Source: Rhodanobacter sp.
GTDB taxonomy: Bacteria; Pseudomonadota; Gammaproteobacteria; Xanthomonadales; Rhodanobacteraceae
Assembly: GCA_004298505.1 (NCBI GenBank)
Contig: SCRO01000116.1
Location: forward strand, 1-64,000
DNA length: 64,000 nt
Direction: 5' to 3'
Position numbers and translations under genes: made by a program. The notes under the pieces were generated by a model. It searched no databases and was not told where the DNA came from. It saw only the letters and a program-made list of their open reading frames with translations. Each line of letters starts with the position of its first letter. The stretch's first letter is position 1. Positions 1 through 7,778 of this stretch are shown here, piece after piece.

Positions 1-123
1 TGCGGTCCATATTTCCGCCGCTTTTTGACCCATAGAACCACTATGGGCCTGCAAATCGTCGAAAATCTGTCCTCGCACAGCTGAATTTTCGCCTCAACCG
101 GCAAAGTCCGACAGGCTCCTAGC
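1..123. repeat. Dispersed palindromic element, copy A (cut by window edge)
   Basis: This stretch aligns, in reverse orientation, with the element at 27076-27241. Both contain the 17-mer CCATAGAACCACTATGG (here at 30-46), which is itself a short hairpin. Both also share GGTCCATAT upstream, a TCCTCRCACAGC block downstream, and an end reading AAAGTCCGACAGGCTCCTAG or close to it. The left part of this copy lies outside the window. No protein is encoded. Length and palindromy suggest a MITE-like or large REP-like element. It sits directly against the broken 5' side of the POT transporter pseudogene, so it may mark the point where that gene was damaged (inference). Confidence 0.6.
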
Positions 124-126
124 GCA

Positions 127-975
127 TTTGACGATGGCGTGGACTCCGGTTACATCCGGTCGTCGTATTTCCTTTCGATCGGCCGGAAACACAGGTCTTC
201 GACACGAAGCAGCAGGACAACTATCACGTGGTGTTCGCCGCGTCCGGCGTGGACATGCTGATCAGCGTGGTGTGGTTCTGGTTCGGTCGGCGCCAGCTCG
301 GCGAGGTGGGTCGGTCGGCGCCGGAAATCGCCAACCCGATGCGCGTGGTCTACGTGGCGATCGGCGTGCTGGTGGCCATTCCGCTGGTCTACCTGCTGAT
401 GGATCGCGCCGGGGCGTTGATGCTGCAGTGGCTGCTTACTGCGTTGTTCCCCGGGGGGGCGCGATACTGGTGATCGAGGCGATTCGAACCGACCGGGTGC
501 AAATCCAGCAGGTGATCGCGATGCTGATCATATTCGCCTTCAACATGCTGTTCTGGATGCCCTTCGAACAGGCCGGCAGCTCGTTCAACTTCCTGGCCCA
601 TCACATCGTCGACCGCAATCTGAGTCGCTGGGAGTTCCCGATCAGCTGGTTCCCGTCGGTCAATCCGCTGGCGATCGTGCTGCAGACCGTCGGTGAGTTG
701 TGTCTGTCGCCGATCAGCCTGTCGATGGTCACCAAGCTGGCGCCGCCGCGACTGGTCGGTGCGGCGATGGGCGGCTGGCTCCTCACGCTGGCCGTGGGCG
801 GCAATCTGTCCGGCTTGCTGGCCAGCTCGATCAGCGGCGCAAGCGGCATGACCGCGAGCTCGGCGCTGTCCGGCTTCACCTTCGGCTGCTGGCTGCTGGC
901 GGGAGCGGGCGTGTTGCTGCTGCTGATCTCACCGCTGATCAACAAGCTGATGCACGGGTACGTTGAGGGCCGCGA
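127..975 (+). pseudogene. POT/PTR2-family peptide transporter, frameshifted and 5'-truncated
   Basis: Proton-dependent oligopeptide transporter of the major facilitator type, inner membrane. Recognisable sequence runs through three frames: DGVDSGYIRSSYF in frame 1 near 133, then RPETQVFDTKQQDNYHVVFAASG in pieces in frame 3 to about 455, then frame 2 with FAFNMLFWMPFEQAGSSF and several membrane segments to about 960. The second shift lies at a seven-G run near 452-458, a typical slippage site. The N-terminal half is missing or lies left of the window, and the frame 2 reading runs on without a stop into the next gene. With two shifts it cannot make a normal transporter. The 579-residue ORF in the track is a composite of this gene, spacer and the next gene. 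Confidence 0.75.
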
Positions 976-1047
976 ATGGCGGGTGGGGAATAGGGAATCG
1001 TTGCAAGCAAAAGCCAGCGATATGCTTTTGCGACTCCCCCTTCCCGT
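974..1047. repeat. REP-like hairpin repeat
   Basis: A G-rich left arm (GGGAATAGGGAATCG) and a C-rich right arm (CGACTCCCCCTTCCC) flank the complementary pair GCAAAAGC/GCTTTTGC. The whole can fold into an imperfect hairpin. Similar GGGAAT...CCC intergenic palindromes are common in Xanthomonadales genomes (general knowledge). It separates the two pseudogenes. Confidence 0.45.
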
Positions 1048-1134
1048 CACAACGGCAATCGACTGCCGCATTGCGAAGTCGCTTGACTGCCCGATACCTT
1101 TGGCGCTGAAAAAGACGACACAGGATCATCAAAC

Positions 1135-2108
1135 GTGGACGATATTTTCATCGAACCGGCCATGCAACCCATCCTCAACGGGCATGCGGGCCGCGGCTTC
1201 GGGGCGCGCGTCAGGACCGCCGGTGACGCCGGAGCAGATGCGCCTTCGGGTCGCCAGTCAGTTCGAGGCGTGGAATCGTCAGCCGCCTCCACTCGAGAGC
1301 ATGCGCGATCTGGATATTCCCAGGGGCGCCGGCATGCGACGGGCACGTTGGTACGATCCGGATGGGCGCGCGCACGCGCCACTGCTGCTCGACCTTCACG
1401 GCGGCGGCTGGGTGGTGGGTGACCTGGAAATCGAGGATCGGGCGCTGCGCATGCTGGCGCTGGAAAGCGGCGCAAAAATCGTCTCGCTCGACTATCGTTT
1501 GGCACCCGGACATCCCCGTTCCCCGCCGCCATCGAAGATACGATGGCGGCCCTCGAATGGTTGCGCGAGCACGCGCAGGAACTTGGCGGGTCTGCACGGG
1601 CACTGGCGTTGGGCGGGGCATCGGCAGGCGCCAACATTGTGCTGGCCGTGGCACTGCGGCTGCGCGATGAAACCCTGCCATTGCCGGCCCAGCTGGTGCT
1701 CTTTTACGGCGTCTATGGAGTCGACCGCAACACCGAATCCGATTGTTTGTTCGGCACCCCCGAGTTCAGTGGTCCGCTTACCAACATGGAGCTTTTCTAT
1801 ACCTCGTATGCGGGTTCGCCGGAGCAAAGGCGCGATCCACTGGTGGCGCCGCTGCTGGCGGACTTGAAAGGTCTGCCGCCGACCTTCCTCAATGCCGCCG
1901 GGATAGATCCGCTGCGGGATGACAGCCGGCGACTGCGCGACAGATTGCAGCAATCGGGTGTTCCGGTCAGCTACCTCGAATACCCCGGCGTGCTGCACGG
2001 ATTTACGCAATTCACGTTGACCAGTGCCACCGCGCGCAAGGCACAGAGCGACGCCGGTGTCGCGATCAGAGAGGCGCTGGCAGACGTGGCCAGACATGGC
2101 CAGACGTG
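1135..2108 (+). pseudogene. HSL-type alpha/beta hydrolase with compensating frameshifts
   Basis: Carboxylesterase of the hormone-sensitive-lipase group. The oxyanion motif LDLHGGGWVVG, the nucleophile elbow GGASAGA, the acid region GIDPLRDD and the histidine region VLHGF are all readable. They lie in two frames: the start (GTG at 1135, MDDIFIEPAMQPILN) is in frame 1, the HGGGW part in frame 2, and the rest from about 1520 back in frame 1. The shifts fall near 1180 and near 1515-1525, in a C-rich run. The normal C-terminus (ADVARHG) is reached near 2100 but no stop follows until 2409, so the frame runs antisense into the LuxR gene. Either a decayed gene or, less likely, sequencing slippage. 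Confidence 0.7.
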
Positions 2109-2109
2109 C

Positions 2110-2889
2110 CTAGCGCTGCAGCAGGCCGGACTGGAAACCAATGGCGACGGCATGACAGCGGTTGCGTGCTCCCAGCTTTTCGAACAGGTTGCCGAGGTGG
2201 AAGCGAACGGTAGATGCGGAGATCGACATGGCGTCGGCAATCTGGGTGTCGCCATGGCCGCTGGCGAGGCATTCGAGAATGGCAACTTCGCGCTGACTCA
2301 GGTTGGGAAACACCGGCTCCGGCAGCAACACACGCATCAGTGCCTGATACAGCATCGGGCGCAAGGCGCGCAGAACCAGTGGTGCGCGTTGACTGCCCTG
2401 GTCCAGTGAGGTGACCACCGAGCACAGTGCAATGCGACCATTGAACACCACTCCGCTGGCGAACCCGTAGCTGAGGCGGCGATAGTCTTGCGCCGCCTCG
2501 ATAAAGCGCTCTAGCGTGAGTCTGTGCGGCCTTGATTTGGCGACCGCGTTGTTCTCGGCTATCGCCCGCGACCGGCTTAGGAACCGTTGGCCGTTGACGA
2601 TTGCCCGGACTATCGGGTCGACCAGGACAAACTTCTCGCGCAAATACAACTCCATCCATTCCGGGTCGTAGCCGGAACCAATGACGCACGCATCCGGCAA
2701 CGTCTCGATCGTGCCGGTAGCCACCACAATCTCACTCACGTCGAGCCATGCGCGTAGGCTGCCCAGGCAATTGGCCAGATCGCTGCGACTGGACAACGAC
2801 AGAAGTTCTTCCCCATGTGCAAACAATTGCATGCGGTCACTGGCACACAGTTCGTTGCTTGCTTCGTTGACCATCAGTGACTGCGTCAT
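2110..2889 (-). CDS. LuxR-type quorum-sensing regulator, apparently a solo
   Basis: Transcription factor of 259 residues with an N-terminal autoinducer-binding domain and a C-terminal LuxR/FixJ helix-turn-helix (LSQREVAILECLASG...STVRFHLGNLFEKLG). In the ligand domain WMELY is followed by VDP, giving the W57/Y61/D70/P71 pattern (TraR/LuxR numbering) of true acyl-homoserine-lactone receptors, not the altered pattern of OryR-type plant-signal receptors. No LuxI synthase is in the window, so it looks like a solo. The start was placed at MTQSLM rather than the longer ORF start because the upstream stretch is low-complexity and Arg/Ala-rich. A lux-box-like palindrome lies at 6810-6829 in the same gene group, so the TonB receptor and hydrolase are plausible targets (inference). 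Confidence 0.85.
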   Translation of the reverse strand: MTQSLMVNEASNELCASDRMQLFAHGEELLSLSSRSDLANCLGSLRAWLDVSEIVVATGTIETLPDACVIGSGYDPEWMELYLREKFVLVDPIVRAIVNGQRFLSRSRAIAENNAVAKSRPHRLTLERFIEAAQDYRRLSYGFASGVVFNGRIALCSVVTSLDQGSQRAPLVLRALRPMLYQALMRVLLPEPVFPNLSQREVAILECLASGHGDTQIADAMSISASTVRFHLGNLFEKLGARNRCHAVAIGFQSGLLQR

Positions 2890-2993
2890 GAAGTTTCCGT
2901 CCACGGCATGCGATGAAGCGCGGGCCGGCGTGCGGGCGCGTGTCGCCGGCACCTCCACGCTATCACAATGCCATGGCGCGGACAGGCCTCGGG

Positions 2994-4439
2994 TCACCCG
3001 GGTATGTCACTGCCGGATTCCACGAAATCCGCGCGCTTGAGGCGATACGCGTGAAGCAGCCAGGCCATCACCGGCAGCAACAGCAGCATCAGTAGCGCGG
3101 GATAGACCGCCAGATCGTAACGGGTCGCTGCCGTCTGGACGGAGGTGCTGCTTTGGTACCCGATGAAGCCCAGCAAGGCGCCGCTTCCGGCGATGCTCAG
3201 GCTGCCGCCCAGCTTGTAGGCGAAGATATACAGCCCGGTGTATGTGCCGGTCAGATTGCTGCCGCCAGTGCGTTCGCGCGCGTGTGCGCAATCGGTGACC
3301 ATGGCGTAAGGCAGCGACCAGAAAGCCCCGTTGCCCAGGCCGGCGAGTATCTGAAACGGCAGCAGGGTGGCGACCAGATGCGCCGAGGGCTCAAGCGGGA
3401 ACCATTGCCAGACCATGTGGGTCAGCGGTGCGCCGACCAGTCCGATGGCGGCCAGGACAATGGCCGCATACAGCGCGGGTTTCTTGTCAAAGCGCCGGCT
3501 CACCCTGATCCATAACGGTTGCGCCACGATCGCCGAGAGCAGCAAGGCCACGGCAAGGATGGCGATTTGCGGGCCAGACAGGCCGTAGGTAAAGGTGTTG
3601 ATGTGGAACCCCAGTGCCACGGTGAGCTGCACGCCGATCTCGGTTACCAGGATCATCAGCACCAGCGCGCGCAGATTGCGGTCGCGCAGGACGCCGCGGA
3701 TCGCGTGCCAATCCAATCTGGGAGTGTCACGCTCGGCGCGCATTCGCGGTATGAAACGCCAGGTGCTGGTCACGGTAACCAGGGTTACCCCCAGCACCAG
3801 GATGGCGCAGGCCCAGCCCATCGGTGCGTAGACCGCGGGGTTGAGCTGGCCTTGTGGAAACGCAGCCGTGGGCCGAAAGAACCAGGCACTGCTGCCGACC
3901 AGTGCCAGCGCCATTCCGAGCACCTGGAAGGTGGCCCGATAGCCTTGCGCGACTGTACGTGCATCGTAAGTGGTGACCAGATCGCCACCCATGGCGGTGT
4001 GCGGTACCACGAAGGTACTGATGGCGGTCTTCAGCCCCATCAGCGCCACGGCCAGCCAGGTCGTCTTGACCCACAAGTCGAGCCCTTCCGGGATGGACCA
4101 CAGCAGCACGCTCAGCGCGGCTATGGCAACCCCGCCAATGATCAGGAATGGATGGCGGCGACCCAGGCGTTGCGAGCGCGTGTGGTCGGACATCCAGCCG
4201 AGCGGCAGATCGACCAGCGCATCCCACAGCGTCGACGCCGCCATCACCAGGCCCGCGATATCGGGTGGTACGTGCAGGATGGCGGTCGCGTAGAACAGGA
4301 ACGAGGCGCTGACCAGATAGTAGGCCGCCAGCACCATGCTGCCGCTGCCGTAACCGGCCAGCTGCCACGGCCGCAGCGCAGGGGCGCTTATCCTGGCATC
4401 GTGTCGGATTGCACGAGTGTCCGGGTCCGTAGCTGTCAC
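2994..4439 (-). CDS. GPH/MelB-like MFS sugar transporter
   Basis: Inner-membrane symporter of 481 residues with about 12 hydrophobic segments. WDALVDLPLGWMSDHT followed by GRRHPFLIIG is the loop 2-3 signature of the glycoside-pentoside-hexuronide group (MFS_2). Substrate cannot be read from sequence; the GH78-like enzyme in the same region makes a glycoside or its sugar plausible. It lies 22 bp downstream of the TonB receptor on the same strand, so the pair may be one operon for uptake across both membranes. Length is normal for the family. Confidence 0.85.
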   Translation of the reverse strand: MTATDPDTRAIRHDARISAPALRPWQLAGYGSGSMVLAAYYLVSASFLFYATAILHVPPDIAGLVMAASTLWDALVDLPLGWMSDHTRSQRLGRRHPFLIIGGVAIAALSVLLWSIPEGLDLWVKTTWLAVALMGLKTAISTFVVPHTAMGGDLVTTYDARTVAQGYRATFQVLGMALALVGSSAWFFRPTAAFPQGQLNPAVYAPMGWACAILVLGVTLVTVTSTWRFIPRMRAERDTPRLDWHAIRGVLRDRNLRALVLMILVTEIGVQLTVALGFHINTFTYGLSGPQIAILAVALLLSAIVAQPLWIRVSRRFDKKPALYAAIVLAAIGLVGAPLTHMVWQWFPLEPSAHLVATLLPFQILAGLGNGAFWSLPYAMVTDCAHARERTGGSNLTGTYTGLYIFAYKLGGSLSIAGSGALLGFIGYQSSTSVQTAATRYDLAVYPALLMLLLLPVMAWLLHAYRLKRADFVESGSDIPG

Positions 4440-4461
4440 GTCAGGAAGCGTCCATCATTAA

Positions 4462-6756
4462 TCAGAACCGGTAGCGCAAGTCGACGCCGAACGTGCGCAG
4501 CGCGGGTGCATTGACCAAGGCCTGGAACAATTGGAGTCCGGGCCGCTGGCGGGTGGCGAACTGGAATGTCGTTGCCGGGTCACCGGTGAATACCGCACCG
4601 GGTGCATCCTTGTTGTTGAATATGTTGTCGACCCACAACGACACGCGCAACTGATTGATGTCGAGGCTGGTGTTGAGGTTGAACAGTGCCGCGGACGGGA
4701 TGGTCGCCGTACCCGTCTGGATTGCGGCCATGTCCGTTCTGTACTGGCCGTCCAGCCGGGTGGTCCACGTCCAGCCGTTGCTGAGCGTCTGCCTGTTGAT
4801 CACGCTCATGTTGGCGGTATAGCGCGGTGCGTATTGAAGCCGCACACCCGCCAGGTTGGGGTTGCCGCCGAGGACGGCGACGATCGGAAACATGTACTCG
4901 TCGTACTTGGCATCGTTGTAGGTGCCTCCCAGCTTGAACGACCAGTTTTGATTGGCATCGTACTGGAGGTTGGCTTCGACGCCTTTCGAGGTGGTTTGAC
5001 CGGCGTTGGTGTTCAGCAACGCACCCATCGAGCCGACGGTACGCACAATCTGGTCCCGCCAGTTGATGCGGTACACGTCCATATCGAGCAACATGCGCCC
5101 ATCGAGCAGACTGAATTTTGCGCCAAGCTCGTAGTTCGTGCTTCGCTCCGAATCGTAGGAGCGCTCGTCCGGCGCAATGGCGCCGTTGGCCGTGAACGTG
5201 TTGAATCCACCAACCTTGATGGCCTTGACAGCGCTGGCGTAGAACGTGCTGTTCCGGGAGGGCTTGTAGGTCAGGTACAGGCCCGGTGTGAACGGTGTGA
5301 ACGTGCGTGATGCGCCGAACAAGGCGATCGACCCGGCGGGATTGGCGGCGCTGGGCAGGCTGGTCGTGGTGGCATCGGCCGACTTGGTTTCCCGGGTATA
5401 GCGCATTGCCAGACCCAGATCCCACTTGGGCGTCATGTGCCAGGTCGCCGTGCCGTACACCGCGGCGCTGCGAGTGCGCTCGCGGTTGTCGCTGCTCAGG
5501 CCGCCCAGCGGAGCTGCCGGGCCCATGTACTGGCTGTCGTCGACGTGGTCGTCGCTGAGGTGGTAGTAGTACACGCCGAGCAGCCAGTCGAAGTGCTCGT
5601 TTGATGGCGAAACCAGGCGAAAGTCCTGGCTGATCGAGGTCTGGGGGCCGTGAGTTCCTGCCGTGGCGATCTGCGCTGCCGAGTAGTCCGAGTCGTAGTC
5701 GTAATCGAGCTTGAGATGGTTATAGGAGGTCACCGACGTCAGGGTGGCCCAATCCATATCGTAGTTTACCGTCAGCGATGCCAGGATGCTGTCGCGATCG
5801 AAGTGACCGGGCGTGACCGCAAAGCCATTCGTCAGTGACGGCACATCGCCGAAATACTGCTGGTTGTCATTGAAATGGGGTACGAATCCGCCGTTGTTCG
5901 ACACGAACTGTTGCGCGAAATCACGCCGCCGCATGCCGTCGTAGATCACATTGACTTGCCCGTTCAGACGGTCCGTGGGCGCGCCGTCCAGGGTCAGGAA
6001 GGCGCCACGGGCGCTGGTCTTGTCCAGCTTTTTCCCGGTCAGTTCGTTGCGGTAAAAGCCACCGAAGTCGTTGCGCGCCACACCCACGCGGTAATGGTAG
6101 GCGGATCCGTCGGAGAATGGGCCGGACGCGACGGCTTTGGCGTCACGGCGATCATAATTGCCGAGGCCGACGCTGATCGAACCTTCTTGCTTGTTGCTTG
6201 GCGCTTTGGTGATGAAGTTGACCGCACCGGCAAAACTGTTGCGACCGTACAGGGCATACTGCGGCCCCTTTGCCACTTCGATGCGCGCAATATTGTCAGC
6301 CAGCATGAAATCGAGCGCGTTGCGCGAGGGAATGTACACGCCGTCGATGAAGAAACTGACGTTGGGCTCGCCGATAGTGGTCGACAATCCGCGTATGACC
6401 ACGTTCGATGCCGCCGGACCAGCCACCGGGATCATGGTAATGCCCGGGACCAGCATAGGCAGGTCAGCCGCACTAGTCAGTCCTGCCGACTCGATGTCCT
6501 GCGCTGTCACCACGTCGACGGCAATGGGCACATCCTGCATCAGTTCGACGCGCTTGGTAGCGGTGACCGTGATGGCCGCCAGATTCGTCGGCTGCCCGGC
6601 CTTGGTCTGCGCAGGCGCAGTCTGATCTTCGGCGAGCTGCCTGTTTCCGGTTTCGGAAGTCGTCGCGTCGGCTTTCCCGTTCTGCTGCGCATAGGCAGGC
6701 TGGAGGGCAAGAACCGCAACGATGGCAAAAGTCAGCCTGTTTGGCTTGGTGTTCAT
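4462..6756 (-). CDS. TonB-dependent outer-membrane receptor
   Basis: Receptor of 764 residues. A signal peptide is visible (LTFAIVAVLALQPAYAQ), followed by a TonB-box-like ITVTATKR, a plug domain (DVPIAVDVVTAQDIESAG, IRGLST, FIDGVYIPSRNA, RIEVAKGPQYALYGRNSFAGAVNF) and a long beta-barrel ending in ...VDLRYRF, with the terminal aromatic residue expected for outer-membrane insertion. It would import a bulky substrate using the TonB-ExbBD system. The 3' neighbour is an MFS transporter, and the divergent neighbour is a dienelactone-hydrolase-like enzyme. Substrate unknown; the FVDG-type plug resembles receptors found with catabolic clusters rather than siderophore loci (inference). Confidence 0.9.
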   Translation of the reverse strand: MNTKPNRLTFAIVAVLALQPAYAQQNGKADATTSETGNRQLAEDQTAPAQTKAGQPTNLAAITVTATKRVELMQDVPIAVDVVTAQDIESAGLTSAADLPMLVPGITMIPVAGPAASNVVIRGLSTTIGEPNVSFFIDGVYIPSRNALDFMLADNIARIEVAKGPQYALYGRNSFAGAVNFITKAPSNKQEGSISVGLGNYDRRDAKAVASGPFSDGSAYHYRVGVARNDFGGFYRNELTGKKLDKTSARGAFLTLDGAPTDRLNGQVNVIYDGMRRRDFAQQFVSNNGGFVPHFNDNQQYFGDVPSLTNGFAVTPGHFDRDSILASLTVNYDMDWATLTSVTSYNHLKLDYDYDSDYSAAQIATAGTHGPQTSISQDFRLVSPSNEHFDWLLGVYYYHLSDDHVDDSQYMGPAAPLGGLSSDNRERTRSAAVYGTATWHMTPKWDLGLAMRYTRETKSADATTTSLPSAANPAGSIALFGASRTFTPFTPGLYLTYKPSRNSTFYASAVKAIKVGGFNTFTANGAIAPDERSYDSERSTNYELGAKFSLLDGRMLLDMDVYRINWRDQIVRTVGSMGALLNTNAGQTTSKGVEANLQYDANQNWSFKLGGTYNDAKYDEYMFPIVAVLGGNPNLAGVRLQYAPRYTANMSVINRQTLSNGWTWTTRLDGQYRTDMAAIQTGTATIPSAALFNLNTSLDINQLRVSLWVDNIFNNKDAPGAVFTGDPATTFQFATRQRPGLQLFQALVNAPALRTFGVDLRYRF

Positions 6757-6809
6757 GCACCCCTCCGCAAAGTTTCACACCGAGCATAGCCATGTGAATC
6801 AGGCGGCAT

Positions 6810-6829
6810 AACTGTCAAAAATGACAGGT
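6810..6829. promoter_or_regulatory. Lux-box-like palindrome
   Basis: AACTGTCAAAAATGACAGGT is a 20-bp dyad with perfect CTGTCA/TGACAG arms and a 4-bp centre. It matches the symmetrical outer positions of the lux-box consensus (CTGT...ACAG with R/T ends) but not the central GAT. It lies in the 107-bp gap between the divergent TonB receptor and hydrolase genes, 53 bp before the chosen hydrolase start. A LuxR-type gene lies 4 kb away in the same group. Confidence 0.45.
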
Positions 6830-6881
6830 ACCCGGGAACTGAGCTAGTCGCTAGCATCGAGGCATGCCAGAGAGGTCCGAT

Positions 6882-7718
6882 ATGCCCCAGATCCAGCTTC
6901 GTCCACAGCCCCGGGTGTCCTACGTCACGTTTCCGAACGCGTCGCAGGAGCATCCCTTGACCATCGCCGCACAGATGCGTGTCCCTACGCGCGCCGGCAA
7001 CGTTCCTGTCGTGGTGGTGGTGCACGGCACCAGCGGCGTGGACAGTCGTGGCGGCTACCATGCCCAGGCGCTCAACGATGCGGGTATCGCCACGCTAGAA
7101 CTGGACATGTGGTCGCCACGCGGACTGCACGGGGGCGCGGGACCTGGCGGGCGCCCGGAGAGCGTCCCTGAAACGCTGCCGGACGCCTACGGCGCGCTTC
7201 TGTATCTCGCCTCGCGTCCGGGGATTGATCCGCAGCGCATCGGCATCACCGGGTTTTCCTGGGGCGGAGTGGTGTCGATGTTGACGGCAACACGGCCGTA
7301 TAGCGAGTTGTACATGGGCGCCAATCCGCTGCGCTTCGCGGCACACGCACCGTTCTATCCGGTGTGCTGGGGCTACAACAAGATTCCCGGTTACGAATTT
7401 GCCGAGCTCACCGGTGCACCGGTATTCATCCAGAGCGGAGAGTGCGACGCGTATGATGAGCCCGGTACATGCACGGAGCTGGTGAAAGGCCTGCCCGAGC
7501 AGGCGCGACGTCGGGTCACGGTCACGATGTATCCCGAGGCGACGCATGGGTTCAATCGACTCGAACCGGCGCAAACCGTGAGCGATCCCTTTGCTCATCT
7601 CGGGCGAGGCGGTGAGGTAAGACTCGAAGCCAACCTGGATGCCGCGGCCAGGTCACGGCAGGCCACGGTGGATTTCTTTGAGTGCGCTTTTGCTGCCGTC
7701 GGGCAGGCCAACGACTGA
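6882..7718 (+). CDS. Dienelactone-hydrolase-like alpha/beta hydrolase
   Basis: Soluble alpha/beta hydrolase of 278 residues. The core VVVVVHGTSGVDSRG gives the oxyanion region, GFSWGG holds the nucleophilic serine, GECDAYDEPGTC supplies the probable acid, and EATHGFNR the histidine. The spacing fits the DLH family. The physiological ester or lactone is unknown. An in-frame ATG exists at 6864, but AGAGG at 6871-6875 is better spaced for the ATG at 6882, which I chose. It is divergent from the TonB receptor and shares its regulatory gap. Confidence 0.8.
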   Translation: MPQIQLRPQPRVSYVTFPNASQEHPLTIAAQMRVPTRAGNVPVVVVVHGTSGVDSRGGYHAQALNDAGIATLELDMWSPRGLHGGAGPGGRPESVPETLPDAYGALLYLASRPGIDPQRIGITGFSWGGVVSMLTATRPYSELYMGANPLRFAAHAPFYPVCWGYNKIPGYEFAELTGAPVFIQSGECDAYDEPGTCTELVKGLPEQARRRVTVTMYPEATHGFNRLEPAQTVSDPFAHLGRGGEVRLEANLDAAARSRQATVDFFECAFAAVGQAND

Positions 7719-7778
7719 TTACACCACTACGACGCGCGAAGCCAGGAGCCTATCGAACTTCGGGAATGCTGCAAGCAA

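Noticed and set aside
128-1867. A single 579-residue protein
   Set aside because: It joins parts of a transporter, a non-coding repeat and a hydrolase read in one frame; each part continues its homology in other frames.
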